Shown here piece by piece: positions 28,105 to 37,418 of a stretch of 64,000 bases of DNA. Under the pieces are notes generated by a model. That model saw nothing but the letters and a program-made list of their open reading frames with translations. It searched no databases and was not told the DNA's origin. The stretch spans positions 3,410,001 through 3,474,000 of the forward strand of contig OZ246962.1 in the NCBI GenBank assembly GCA_965232255.1. The letters are read 5' to 3'. A program made the translations under genes and the position numbers. Within the stretch, counting starts at the first letter, position 1. The number at the start of each line of letters is the position of its first letter. Origin of the DNA: Endozoicomonas sp965232255. Its GTDB lineage: Bacteria; Pseudomonadota; Gammaproteobacteria; Pseudomonadales; Endozoicomonadaceae.

Positions 28105-28816
28105 ATGAAAACTCAGCTAATCAATAAATTCAAGAACAAATCAGCGACTATCGGCATTTTTGGCCTCGGGTATGTTGGGCTACCACTTGTTCTTCGTTAC
28201 TGTGATGCCGGATTCAGGGTTATCGGTTTTGATATTGATGCAACCAAAATAGACAAACTCGGGATGGGTCAAAGCTATATCAAACATATCTCGTCGTCGA
28301 AGATCATTGAGGCAGTAAGACAAGGTTTTGCAGCAACAGCAGATTTTTTTCACGTCAGTAAAGTTGATGCCCTGATCGTTTGTGTACCTACACCTCTGAA
28401 CAAATACCGTGAACCGGATCTCAGTTTTGTTACCAGAACAACAGATATGGTTGTGCCTCATCTTCGCAAGGGACAAGTGTTGTCATTGGAGAGCACCACA
28501 TATCCGGGTACCACAGAAGAAGAGTTGCTGACACGAGCTGAATCAACAGGCCTCAAAGTTGGCAACGACATCTTTCTGGTTTACTCACCGGAACGTGAGG
28601 ACCCGGACAATCGGGATTTTGAAACCCGCACTATTCCAAAGGTAGTTGGCGGCCATACGCCTGCCTGTCTTGAGGTGGGCAAAGCACTCTATAACTCGGC
28701 AATTGATCGGGTTGTTCCGGTATCTTCAACCAAAGCAGCCGAGATGACCAAACTTCTGGAAAACATTCACCGGGCAGTTAACATTGACCTGGTCAATGAG
28801 GTGAATATCGCAACAC
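28105..28816 (+). pseudogene. wbpA-like UDP-N-acetylglucosamine 6-dehydrogenase, 5' half only
   Basis: From ATG 28105 the protein shows the NAD-binding FGLGYVGLPLVLRY, the CVPTPLNKYREPDLS block, LESTTYPGTTEEE, YSPEREDPDN and KLLENIHRAVNIDLVNE. These are the WbpA/WecC-type dehydrogenase features in order. It breaks off after about 235 residues, where the family runs to about 430. The sequence then passes directly into the C-terminal part of a WbpD-like acetyltransferase in another frame, so a deletion removed the wbpA 3' half, everything between, and the wbpD 5' part. WbpA makes UDP-GlcNAcA. Upstream in-frame Met codons exist but lie outside the family start. Confidence 0.82.
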
Positions 28817-29092
28817 GCTGGTAAAAAAGGTACTACTTTGGGCGCCAACTGTACTGTCATTTGCGGCATCACCATTGGCAAATTTGCCTTTGTTGGGGCT
28901 GGAGCAGTGATCAATAAAGACGTACCACCCTACGCTCTGGGGGTGGGTGTGCGGGCCACGCAAATCGGTTGGATGAGCGAGTTTGGTGAGCACATTCCCC
29001 TACCTTTATTCGGCGCAGGGCACTTTACCTGCCCACATAGCGAGCAAGTTTACGAATTGCGCGGTAATGCCTTGAGTAAGGTATCTGCGTGA
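28817..29092 (+). pseudogene. wbpD-like N-acetyltransferase, 3' fragment
   Basis: This frame gives TLVKKG, then TLGANCTVICGITIGKFAFV, then GAGAVINKDVP, VGVRATQIGWMSEFGE and a Cys/His-containing tail. That is the left-handed beta-helix C-terminus of WbpD/WlbB-type sugar acetyltransferases, which acetylate UDP-GlcNAc(3NH2)A. The six-A run near 28825 is one base short of joining TLVKK to GTTLG in frame, so a single-base loss adds to the deletion. The stop overlaps the GTG start of wbpE (GTGA). Confidence 0.8.
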
Positions 29093-30192
29093 GCATCCGA
29101 TTTATCGACCTCAAGAGTCAATACGCAGCACTTAAAACGGAAATCCAGATCCGCATCAACACCGTGCTGGAACACGGACAGTACATCATGGGCCCCGAAG
29201 TCAGAGAGTTGGAAGAACGGCTGGCCGCCTACGTTGGGGTTAAACATTGCATTTCAGTCAGCAGTGGCACCGATGCCCTGCTGATTGCCATGATGGCACT
29301 TGATATCGGGTCGGGCGACGAGGTTATTACTACTCCTTTCACCTTTGTCGCCACCGGTGAAATGATTACACTGCTCGGCGCGCGCCCGGTGTTCGTAGAT
29401 ATTAATGCTCGCACCTACAACATTGATCCAGCCAAAATTGAGGTTGCCATTACCCCTAAAACCAGGGCCATCATCCCGGTCAGTCTGTACGGACAATGCG
29501 CGGACATGACTGCCATCAATGCCATTGCAGACAAACATGGTCTGCCAGTAATTGAAGATGCAGCGCAGTCATTCGGTGCTACTTATAAGGGTCGAAAATC
29601 CTGTAGCCTGTCCACCATTGGCACCACCAGTTTTTTCCCTAGCAAACCACTGGGCAGCTACGGCGACAGCGGGGCATTATTCACCAATAACGACGAACTT
29701 GCCATGTCCATGCGCGAAATTCGCGTACATGGGCAGGATCGGCGCTACCATTACTCGCGTATTGGCATCAACGGGCGTATGGACACATTACAAGCCGCCA
29801 TTCTTTTGGCCAAGCTTGATCGTTTTCCATGGGAAATCAAACAGCGGCAGCACATCGGCACTAGTTATACGACGCTGTTAACCAAACACTGCCCACATGC
29901 AATCCTCCCCTACATTGAACCCCATAACACCTGTATCTACGCCCAATACAGTATTCTCATCAATGATCGTGATACTGTGGCAAAAAAGTTGCATGCGCGG
30001 GGCATCCCCACAGCAGTGCATTACCCCAGCCCATTGAATCAGCAACCGGTCTACCAGGCAGTATCAGTCAATCAAACGACACCGGTATCCGATGACGTCG
30101 CCCGTCGAGTCATAAGCCTGCCAATGAGCCCGGATCTCAAAGCAAGTGACCAGCTAACGATTGTCAATGCGCTCAGGGAAGTGGCGGCGTGA
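29089..30192 (+). CDS. wbpE: WbpE-like PLP-dependent sugar aminotransferase
   Basis: 367 residues, full length for the DegT/DnrJ/EryC1 family. Features include SVSSGTDALLIAMMAL (about 63-78), TPFTFVATGE, EDAAQSFGATYKG and the PLP-lysine block TSFFPSKPLGSYGDSGA (about 181-197). In P. aeruginosa the homologue aminates C3 of UDP-3-keto-GlcNAcA on the way to UDP-ManNAc3NAcA. It starts with GTG overlapping the wbpD stop and ends overlapping the wbpI start. It appears intact, but its pathway partners here are broken. Confidence 0.88.
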   Translation: MSIRFIDLKSQYAALKTEIQIRINTVLEHGQYIMGPEVRELEERLAAYVGVKHCISVSSGTDALLIAMMALDIGSGDEVITTPFTFVATGEMITLLGARPVFVDINARTYNIDPAKIEVAITPKTRAIIPVSLYGQCADMTAINAIADKHGLPVIEDAAQSFGATYKGRKSCSLSTIGTTSFFPSKPLGSYGDSGALFTNNDELAMSMREIRVHGQDRRYHYSRIGINGRMDTLQAAILLAKLDRFPWEIKQRQHIGTSYTTLLTKHCPHAILPYIEPHNTCIYAQYSILINDRDTVAKKLHARGIPTAVHYPSPLNQQPVYQAVSVNQTTPVSDDVARRVISLPMSPDLKASDQLTIVNALREVAA

Positions 30193-30965
30193 AAATCCTA
30201 ACTGTCATTGGCACACGCCCACAGTTCATCAAAGCAGCACCGGTTTCCAGGGCTATGCGTGACAGGCACGCTGGAAAGATTGATGAAATCCTTGTGCATA
30301 CAGGACAACACTACGACGACAGTATGTCGCAAGTGTTTTTTGACGAGTTGGATATTCTTCGGCCTCACTACAACCTGGCCATTGCCGGCGGTAATCATGG
30401 CACCATGACAGGCAGGATGCTCGAAGCCATTGAAGACGTCCTGCTGCAAGAAAAACCGGACTGGGTACTCATTTACGGCGACACTAACTCCACGCTGGCA
30501 GGCGCTCTGGCCGCTGCCAAGCTGCATATCCCGGTGGCTCATGTCGAAGCAGGACTGCGTTCGTTCAACAGGCGTATGCCGGAGGAGGTGAACCGAATCG
30601 TTGCCGATCGTGTGTCCATCTTGTTATTTTGTCCGACAGAAACAGCCGTCAACCGTCTCGCCAGCGAAAGGATGACCAACGGCGTATCGCTGGTAGGTGA
30701 TGTCATATATGACGCTTATGACGCTGCCTTGTTTTACCGCAGGCGCCCAACGCAGAACAGCCAGTGCTTACGGCAGTTAAATCTGCGGACAGGTGACTAC
30801 GCACTGGCCAGCTGTCATCGCGTTGAAAATACCGACAACCTCGACAAATCGGGCGAAATCATGTCCCCCCTGAGAACAATCGCCGAGCAAACTCCGGTCG
30901 TACTTCCCTCTACCCTCGCACTCGCAAACGGTTGGCCACGCTAGGAATGACCCGCATGCCAAGGA
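30189..30965 (+). pseudogene. wbpI-like UDP-sugar 2-epimerase, frameshifted and truncated
   Basis: The frame starts at GTG overlapping the wbpE stop. It shows VIGTRPQFIKAAPVSRAM, HTGQHYDDSMSQVFFDEL, IYGDTNSTLAGALAAAKL, HVEAGLRSFNRRMPEEVNR and SCHRVENTDN, all WecB/WbpI epimerase blocks. Near 30900 the protein leaves the family sequence. A one-base shift restores LYPRTRKRLATLGMTR, the expected HPRTRK continuation. Even so, homology stops about 30960 where IS-derived DNA begins; about a third of the enzyme is missing. It would convert UDP-GlcNAc3NAcA to the manno form. Confidence 0.85.
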
Positions 30966-31039
30966 CTGTTGAGGTTTTTTTGGAGGACAGAGTATCCGAG
31001 TCGGGTAGACCTCCTTCTCCTGCTGTATAAATGCAAACC

Positions 31040-31342
31040 TTACAACAGCTCTTTCGCGAAGAAGACCGTTGCCTTTTTTAAGATTTCCTGCTCCATTTTC
31101 AATTGCCGATTTTCAGCTTCCAGCTCTTTTATCCGTCGCTGATCCGGCGTTAAAGCTTGTTGCCCTTTGCCAGGAAAGGACATTTCCTTTTTTTCATCCT
31201 GCTCCCGCACCTAGCGTCTGAGGTTGCCAACATCAATATCAAGACTCCTGGCAACCTCTGCTGCAGCCTGTCCCTGCTCAACCACCATAGCAATGGCTTT
31301 ACGCTTAAATTCTGGAGAATAATTCTTACGCTGCTTTGTCAC
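31040..31342 (-). pseudogene. IS3-family orfA with internal amber codon
   Basis: From GTG at 31340-31342 the frame reads TKQRKNYSPEFKRKAIAMVV and then AAAEVARSLDIDVGNLRR, then TAG (31211-31213) where the family has Trp. It then continues in the same frame with LTPDQRRIKELEAENRQLK and ILKKATVFFAKELL before TAA (31040-31042). That is an entire IS3-family OrfA (100 codons) with one nonsense change. No orfB follows; the element is truncated around 30970-31035. Confidence 0.82.
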
Positions 31343-31380
31343 TTTCTACCTCGTCATCAACTGCACTATTGTGCTTAACG

Positions 31381-31408
31381 AGGTGTCCGCAGTCATTAGA
31401 CCACTTCA
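31381..31408 (-). repeat. Left terminal inverted repeat of the IS3-type element
   Basis: Read inward on the minus strand it begins TGAAGTGGTCTAATGACTGC and ends GGACACCT, 39 bases upstream of the orfA start. It resembles the repeat at 39483-39510 (19 of 28 positions, with AGTGGTC and ACACCT shared), so both are ends of one IS type. Confidence 0.65.
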
Positions 31409-31503
31409 CCTACAGTGAAAACTATGGACGCGTTTGCAATGCAATCAGGATTACTTGCACAGCCAGCTGTTTTAAACACTTCGCATACGAAGACAGCTCA
31501 CTG

Positions 31504-32322
31504 ATGCGTTACTTTTCTTCGTCTCCACGGGAGATGGTGGCTAGCCTCTGGCGGAATCGCAATCTCACCAAAGCATCAGTAAAACGAGAAGTTCTTGGGC
31601 GTTATCGCGGCTCGGTCATGGGCATCTTGTGGTCTTTCTTCAACCCCCTCTTCATGCTGGCAGTTTACACTGTCGTTTTTAGTGTGGTGTTTAAGGCTCG
31701 CTGGGGCGCTAGTAGCGGCTCAAAAGTTGAGTTTGCCTTGGTACTTTTTGCCGGCTTGATGCTCTTCAATCTCTTTAGCGAGTGTGTCAACAGGGCACCG
31801 CAGTTAATTCTGTCAAACGTCAACTACGTGAAAAAAGTGATATTTCCCTTGGAGATCCTGCCCGCCATCACCTTGCTTTCCGCTTTATTCCACGCCTTGA
31901 TCAGCTTCGGTGTCTGGCTTATTGCGTACGGTTTGTTTTTTGGCATGCCACATCTTACCGTCTTGCTTTTACCAATGATTGTATTGCCTTTCATGGCATT
32001 CATTATGGGGCTAAGTTGGGCTTTGGCTTCACTGGGTGTTTATTTGCGGGATATATCACAAATCATTGGCGTTGTAACCTCTGTCCTGATGTTCATGAGT
32101 CCTATTTTTTATCCGGCAAGCTCTTTGCCAGAAAATTATCAGCACTTGCTCTACCTCAACCCACTGACTCCAGTCATTGAAATGACGCGTGATGTGCTTT
32201 TCTGGGGCAAGCTGCCTGATGTCACTGTGTTATTGAGTTACTGGCTGATTACCGCAGTCATTGCATGGCTCGGCTTTGCCTGGTTCCAGAAGACGAGAAA
32301 GGGATTTGCTGATGTCCTCTGA
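31504..32322 (+). CDS. wzm: Wzm-type permease of a polysaccharide ABC transporter
   Basis: 272 residues from ATG 31504; codons upstream of this ATG translate IS debris. An amphipathic N-terminus (SLWRNRNLTKASVKREVLGRYRGS) precedes six hydrophobic segments, the pattern of ABC-2 polysaccharide exporters. The conserved GRYRGSVMGILWSFFNPL block is present. With Wzt it exports a complete undecaprenyl-linked O-polysaccharide across the inner membrane. It overlaps wzt by 11 bases. Only about 95 bases separate it from the IS3 end, with no obvious promoter, so expression depends on readthrough or an IS-borne promoter. Confidence 0.93.
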   Translation: MRYFSSSPREMVASLWRNRNLTKASVKREVLGRYRGSVMGILWSFFNPLFMLAVYTVVFSVVFKARWGASSGSKVEFALVLFAGLMLFNLFSECVNRAPQLILSNVNYVKKVIFPLEILPAITLLSALFHALISFGVWLIAYGLFFGMPHLTVLLLPMIVLPFMAFIMGLSWALASLGVYLRDISQIIGVVTSVLMFMSPIFYPASSLPENYQHLLYLNPLTPVIEMTRDVLFWGKLPDVTVLLSYWLITAVIAWLGFAWFQKTRKGFADVL

Positions 32323-33718
32323 AATCGCAATCAAAGTTGAAGGTCTCAGCAAATGCTACCAGGTTTATGACCAGCCTCGTGACCGCCTCAAGCAATTTTT
32401 CCTCCCGCGGTTGCAGCGAATGGTTGCACCGCCTTCTCGGCAGTATTATCGGGACTTCTGGGCATTGAGGGATGTTTCTTTCGAAGTCAAGAAAGGTGAA
32501 ACGGTTGGCATTCTTGGCCGTAATGGCAGTGGCAAGAGCACTCTTTTGCAGATTATAACCGGCACATTAAATCCCACGAGTGGTACTGTTGAAACTCAGG
32601 GGCGTATCGCAGCGCTGCTAGAATTGGGTTCGGGCTTTAACCCGGATTTTTCCGGGCGAGAGAATGTTTACCTCAACGGCGCTTTGCTTGGGTTTTCTAA
32701 AGAGCAGGTTGATGAAAAATTCGATGCAATCGCCGCTTTTGCCGATATTGGAGAGCACCTCGGTCAACCGGTGAAAACTTATTCCAGCGGGATGGTTGTA
32801 CGGCTTGCATTTGCTGTCCAGGTGCAAGTGGAACCGGAAATTTTGATTGTGGATGAAGCCTTTGCGGTGGGGGACGCACTGTTCCAGAAACGCTGCTTTC
32901 AGCGCATTGAAAAACTGGTCGCTGACGGCACAACGGTATTGTTCGTATCCCATGACCAGGAGAGTGTGCGGACGCTTACGAACCGTGCCTTGCTGTTGGA
33001 TAAAGGGCGCCCTATCGAATGGGGGCTGTCTTCTGAAGTTGTGTTGAAATACCGTAAATTGCTGCACGATGAAGAAGCTGCATATTACGCCAGCCTTACC
33101 AAAAACATGGCTGAGCAGGCAAGGCAGAATCCCATACCGGTTGATTCAGAGACACACGTCGTCAAGCCAAGCGAACAAGAAACAGCAGATGCCACACATG
33201 CTATGCCCAGTATCGGTGCACGTTCTGATCGGCTGTCGTTTGGCGATGGTGAGGTTAAGATCATTCAGGTCGAAACTCTGGACGCAGATGGGCAACCTTG
33301 TTTGATGTACTACGCGGGTGATCGAATGCGCATCCGTGTTACCTGCCAATCTTTTGCAAGTATCGACAAACTGAACGTTGCTATCCGCTTGAGAAATAAA
33401 GAGGGGGTCAAGATCTATTCCTGGGGCACACTCAACCAGGATATGACCATTCGCGCCAGAAATCTTGATATACCGATTTTCTGGGAACGGCGCTTTGAAG
33501 CGAACGACAGGTTTCAAGTGATATTTGAGTCTCCTTGTGACTTAGGTGAGAACCTGTATGAGATACAAGCCGCCATCTCTGTCGAAGAGACGATGAATTA
33601 CCTCTCGCAACGCATGTTGCACTGGATGGATGAAGCGGCTTTTTTCCAGGTATCCATAAAGCGAGATGAGTACTTTTTTGGCGGCGTTGTTGATTTAAGA
33701 ATGAGTGCATCATGCTAA
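32312..33718 (+). CDS. wzt: Wzt-type ATPase with C-terminal polysaccharide-recognition domain
   Basis: 468 residues from ATG 32312. The nucleotide-binding domain has Walker A GRNGSGKST (about 69-77), the signature YSSGMVVRLAFAV and Walker B ILIVDEAFAVGD. After residue 240 a linker leads to an extra domain of about 180 residues rich in beta strands (VETLDADGQPCLMYYAGDRM onward), as in Wzt proteins of E. coli O8/O9a. There the C-terminal domain binds the modified non-reducing end of the O-chain and couples chain termination to export. That fits the methyltransferase gene directly downstream, which overlaps by 7 bases. Confidence 0.93.
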   Translation: MSSEIAIKVEGLSKCYQVYDQPRDRLKQFFLPRLQRMVAPPSRQYYRDFWALRDVSFEVKKGETVGILGRNGSGKSTLLQIITGTLNPTSGTVETQGRIAALLELGSGFNPDFSGRENVYLNGALLGFSKEQVDEKFDAIAAFADIGEHLGQPVKTYSSGMVVRLAFAVQVQVEPEILIVDEAFAVGDALFQKRCFQRIEKLVADGTTVLFVSHDQESVRTLTNRALLLDKGRPIEWGLSSEVVLKYRKLLHDEEAAYYASLTKNMAEQARQNPIPVDSETHVVKPSEQETADATHAMPSIGARSDRLSFGDGEVKIIQVETLDADGQPCLMYYAGDRMRIRVTCQSFASIDKLNVAIRLRNKEGVKIYSWGTLNQDMTIRARNLDIPIFWERRFEANDRFQVIFESPCDLGENLYEIQAAISVEETMNYLSQRMLHWMDEAAFFQVSIKRDEYFFGGVVDLRMSASC

Positions 33719-36156
33719 AGCAGAAGACGAATATCGAAACAACAATTGATTACCAAGCCCAGTATGATGGCTACTGGTCATCAGGTGACCGAATTGGCGA
33801 ATCGAGCGGTGATATGGATACCATCGCTGAGCAGATCGTCATGAACTGCGGGATGGGGCGCGTCTTGGAGATCGGTTCTGGCGAAGGGCTATTGGTTGCA
33901 TCGCTGCTGCGCTGTGGGGTCGATGCGCACGGTGTAGACGTGTCCGAAGTGGTGACTGCCCGTTGCAATCAGCGCATGCCAACCCGGTTCACTAATGCGT
34001 CCGTGCTTGCACTGCCATTTGAGGACTCATCATTTCAAACTGTGGTTTCCACTGATTGTATGGAACACCTTGCACCTGAAGATGTCCCCAAGGCGTTGCA
34101 GGAAATCCATCGCGTAGCCGGCCGCTATGTTTATCTTCAGCTTGCCACAACGTTGGATCGGGATGGGCATTGGCATTTAACGGTTGAAGGCCGTGCCTGG
34201 TGGGAAACAAAATGTTTCGAAGCGGGTTTCCGTAAGCACCCCGCCTACTACAAGGTCAATCCGTACGAATCGTTAAACGATGATGGTTGGCAAATTACAA
34301 TTATCCTGGAAAAAATTCCCGGGCACGCAAATACAAAATACCCAATCACTGCGCTCGCAGAGGAGCGCGACCTGCACATGGACATGTTGCGCGAGGTCGG
34401 AGAGCGCTCGGATGCCCACGTTGCCCGCTATCTTTGGGCAGAAAAGTACGTGCGCCAGGGCGATAGGATTCTTGATGCCGCATGTGGTCTTGGTTATGGC
34501 AGCCATACACTTGCTGAACTCAGCAAAGCGAAGGCTATAACTGGTGTTGATGGTAGTGACTACGCTATTGACTACGCCCGCGAGAACTTCTCTCCTTTGA
34601 CTTCTAAGTTGGATTTTTTCGCAGGTTATTTACCGGAGTGTCTTGGGAAGTATCCAGACGGTCACTTTGATGTGATTGTTTCGTTTGAAACGCTGGAACA
34701 TGTCGAGCACCCAGAAGCACTGTTAAAGGAATTCCATCGTCTCCTTTCGCCGGGCGGCCGCATCGTGGTGAGCGTTCCTAACGATTGGAGTGATGAAACC
34801 GGGGAAGACCCGAATCCGTTCCACCTGCATGTTTATACGCTTGACAAACTGCGTGCGCAAATCAAGGAGCATTTCATTCCAGAAGCGCTGGCCCAGCAAA
34901 TTGCCAGCGGTTGCAAAACGACATCTGCCTGGAATTCCTGGCAACGCATGCCCAGAACATTACAGAGCCTCGCGATCGATACTAACAGGCCGCCACCCAG
35001 TGAGTGGTGGCTGATGGTAGGCATGAAAGACCCTGTTACGCATACATTGCCCTATCGGGAAAGTGTTTATGGCTACTCTACACCGCCTGACAACCTATTG
35101 CAGTTCGAGCGCGACTACAACAATCCGTGGTTGGTGCGATCAATGCTGGAGTTCCATTTTCGCGCGACCAACAAAGATGCGTTGGGGCAGATTGCCCAGC
35201 AGGTACTGGAGCGGGAAAGTGAAACCGTTTCTGCTGACAAAGGGGCGGCGCTTGCTGTTGTTGGCTATCAGTTGCTTGGCAATGACTGGACAACGAACGA
35301 TGACGTTGAACGCTTTATCGCCAACGTTGAACCGTACGTTAAGGCTCCGCTGCAAACGCCACATTTGCAGCGCTTCCATGTTTCTTTGTCCTACCTGAAA
35401 GCCCGGCTGCTTATAAAAGTCGGCAGGTTGGACGTCGCTCTGCCAATGCTCAAACAAGTCGCGAATGCGGATCTTGCGATCTTTAGCCCCACCCTAGGTA
35501 GCAAAGTTGTTGACGCAGCGTTTGAAGTGGGTCTATTGGAGGCAAGCAGGGGAGAAATAAATGCTGCGCGGGCAAGCTGGAAATCAGGTGTTGAACGCGC
35601 TTATGAGCTACTTGCATCTGATATGAAGGAGTTTATCGGAGATATCAATAACCCGCTCGAGTTTCCGACGATAGTAGCCGTAGAGTTTCTGGATTCTGCG
35701 GTTCGTTGCATCAAAGCATTACGGGTTACTTCTGAGGACAGCTTAGTGCCCCTCACGCGCCTGTATGAGCTGACACGCGAAAACTGGAAGGGTATTTTGG
35801 AAGAGCGTTGGAATTCCATAAAATCTATGGAGTCAATGATTCGTGACCGGGATGAAGTTATCGCCGGTCAGGCGCGCATGTTAGAAGAACGGTGGACAGC
35901 TATACAGTCAATGGAATCCATGATTCGTGACCGGGATGAAGTTATCGCCGGTCAGGCGCGCATGCTAGAAGAACGGTGGACAGCTATGCAGTCAATGGAA
36001 TCCATGATTCGTGATCGGGATACAGAGATTAACACACAAAAGTATATACTTGAAAATCGTCTCACAACGAAAGAATCAATTCGTCAATTAATCTTTGTGC
36101 TGAAAGCTGCATTTCAATATCGAGCCAGATCACTTTTCTCTAGATTTTTGCAATAA
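33712..36156 (+). CDS. Double SAM-methyltransferase with 28-residue-repeat coiled coil (WbdD-like chain terminator candidate)
   Basis: 814 residues. A first methyltransferase domain has VLEIGSGEGLLVASLL (about 47) and a second has ILDAACGLGYGSHTLAEL (about 249). A helical, TPR-like stretch follows to about 690. Three perfect-length 28-residue repeats (four heptads each) occupy 695-778 with the pattern LEERW, then MIRDRDEVIAGQ, predicting a long coiled coil. A short basic amphipathic helix ends the protein. This layout parallels WbdD of E. coli O8/O9, in which a terminating methyltransferase is held away from the membrane by a coiled coil acting as a length ruler. WbdD also has a kinase domain, not seen here. 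It directly follows wzt. The role is inferred. Confidence 0.82.
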   Translation: MLKQKTNIETTIDYQAQYDGYWSSGDRIGESSGDMDTIAEQIVMNCGMGRVLEIGSGEGLLVASLLRCGVDAHGVDVSEVVTARCNQRMPTRFTNASVLALPFEDSSFQTVVSTDCMEHLAPEDVPKALQEIHRVAGRYVYLQLATTLDRDGHWHLTVEGRAWWETKCFEAGFRKHPAYYKVNPYESLNDDGWQITIILEKIPGHANTKYPITALAEERDLHMDMLREVGERSDAHVARYLWAEKYVRQGDRILDAACGLGYGSHTLAELSKAKAITGVDGSDYAIDYARENFSPLTSKLDFFAGYLPECLGKYPDGHFDVIVSFETLEHVEHPEALLKEFHRLLSPGGRIVVSVPNDWSDETGEDPNPFHLHVYTLDKLRAQIKEHFIPEALAQQIASGCKTTSAWNSWQRMPRTLQSLAIDTNRPPPSEWWLMVGMKDPVTHTLPYRESVYGYSTPPDNLLQFERDYNNPWLVRSMLEFHFRATNKDALGQIAQQVLERESETVSADKGAALAVVGYQLLGNDWTTNDDVERFIANVEPYVKAPLQTPHLQRFHVSLSYLKARLLIKVGRLDVALPMLKQVANADLAIFSPTLGSKVVDAAFEVGLLEASRGEINAARASWKSGVERAYELLASDMKEFIGDINNPLEFPTIVAVEFLDSAVRCIKALRVTSEDSLVPLTRLYELTRENWKGILEERWNSIKSMESMIRDRDEVIAGQARMLEERWTAIQSMESMIRDRDEVIAGQARMLEERWTAMQSMESMIRDRDTEINTQKYILENRLTTKESIRQLIFVLKAAFQYRARSLFSRFLQ
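35794..36045 (+). repeat. Three tandem 84-bp in-frame repeats
   Basis: Copies lie at 35794-35877, 35878-35961 and 35962-36045, each encoding 28 residues. The 3' half of copies 1 and 2 and the 5' half of copies 2 and 3 are nearly identical at DNA level, which indicates recent expansion by slippage or unequal recombination. A degenerate fourth unit (ILENRLTTKES) follows. Confidence 0.92.
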
Positions 36157-36203
36157 GAGAATACACCTCCCTGTTATATTTTTTTGTCTAAAATTTGAAA
36201 ATA

Positions 36204-37412
36204 ATGAATACCATTTCTTGGGTTATTCCTCGCTTAATAGAGGGTTCAGGTGGTCACAGAACCATATTGCAACATGCTTATGCCTTAGAACAGGCAGGAT
36301 ATCAATGTCCAATCTATATTGAAGGTGCAGGAAATCAAGCTAAAGCAGTTTCTACCGTGGAGCGATTGTTTGGTTATCGCTTTTCCAATGTTCGCTTTGG
36401 CTGGGATACGATCCTACCCGCTGATCTCGTTATGGCAACTATTTGGTATTCAGCTACTATAGTGCGAGACCTTCCCTTTAATTGTTACAAGGGATATTTT
36501 GTTCAAGATTATGAAGCCATGTTCAATCCCATGGGTGATGGTTATCTTTCTGCTGAAAACTCTTACCGCTATGGATTGATCCCCATCACCATTGGGTCTT
36601 GGTTAAAACACGAATTGGCAACCCGATTTAATATACCTTCTTTTCACATTGACTTTGGTGCAGACAATCGTATTTATCGTCCACTGAATAAAGATCGGGA
36701 ATTGTCAGTCTGCTTTATTTACCAGCCTGACAAGCCTCGACGATGCAGCCGCATTGGAGTTGAGACCCTGGGCATTATCAAGTACCATCGACCTGAAGTT
36801 AAGATCTACTTCTACGGATCACTACCTAGCGAGAAAGGTAACATCTGGTATGAGCATGAGCATCTTGGATTGCTAAAGCTGGAAGACTGTAATGCACTCT
36901 ATAACCGCTGTGCGGTTGGTTTATGTTTGAGTTCTTCAAACCCATCACGTATTCCCTTTGAAATGATGGCAGCTGGATTGCCCGTTGTTGAATTTTGGCG
37001 TGAAAACAACCTCTATGATATGCCCCCCAGTGCTGTAAGCCTTAGCGAACAAACGCCAGAAAGTTTGGCAACGAATATTTTGCGCTTACTAGCTGATAAT
37101 GAAGAGAGAGAGCGTATGTCAAAGGCTGGTGTTGCTTTTATGTCAGGTCGTCCATTAAAAGGTGAGTCGGAGCAATTTCAAACTTGTGTTAAAGACATAC
37201 TCGTAGGCCAAAAGCCAGCATTAGTAGCAATACCACCTTTGTATGACCGTCCCCCTTTTACTGTTGATGAATCGGGTATGACCCTGCCCGCCAGTATTCG
37301 AAAACGCTTGATATCACCAGCTAATGTCCATCTGAATTCTTTACCTGTGCCTATCCTCCGGGTGCTTGGCTGGGGCGCACGTAAAGTGCGTAAACATCTT
37401 CTCAATCATTAA
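36204..37412 (+). CDS. WsaF-like glycosyltransferase
   Basis: 402 residues from ATG 36204 (a TTG three codons upstream is an alternative). The N-terminal start ISWVIPRLIEGSGGHRTILQ and the central IPITIGSWLKHELATRF, FGADNRIYRP and YFYGSLP blocks resemble the WsaF rhamnosyltransferase type (GT-B fold, GT4-like). The late PFEMMAAGLPVVEFWREN block holds the nucleotide-sugar site. It should build the O-chain exported by Wzm/Wzt. It lies between the methyltransferase and the HAD-like gene on the same strand. Sugar specificity is unknown. Confidence 0.8.
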   Translation: MNTISWVIPRLIEGSGGHRTILQHAYALEQAGYQCPIYIEGAGNQAKAVSTVERLFGYRFSNVRFGWDTILPADLVMATIWYSATIVRDLPFNCYKGYFVQDYEAMFNPMGDGYLSAENSYRYGLIPITIGSWLKHELATRFNIPSFHIDFGADNRIYRPLNKDRELSVCFIYQPDKPRRCSRIGVETLGIIKYHRPEVKIYFYGSLPSEKGNIWYEHEHLGLLKLEDCNALYNRCAVGLCLSSSNPSRIPFEMMAAGLPVVEFWRENNLYDMPPSAVSLSEQTPESLATNILRLLADNEERERMSKAGVAFMSGRPLKGESEQFQTCVKDILVGQKPALVAIPPLYDRPPFTVDESGMTLPASIRKRLISPANVHLNSLPVPILRVLGWGARKVRKHLLNH

Positions 37413-37418
37413 ACAACT

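Noticed and set aside
5502..31213. Amber (TAG) codons read through as sense in two transposases
   Set aside because: Both TAG codons sit in otherwise good frames, but housekeeping genes in the window end normally on TAG (for example galE-type and rmf-region genes use ordinary stops) and no suppressor tRNA is visible; pseudogenisation is simpler.
35794..36045. CRISPR-like array
   Set aside because: The 84-bp units are contiguous, in frame and without spacers; they encode coiled-coil repeats.
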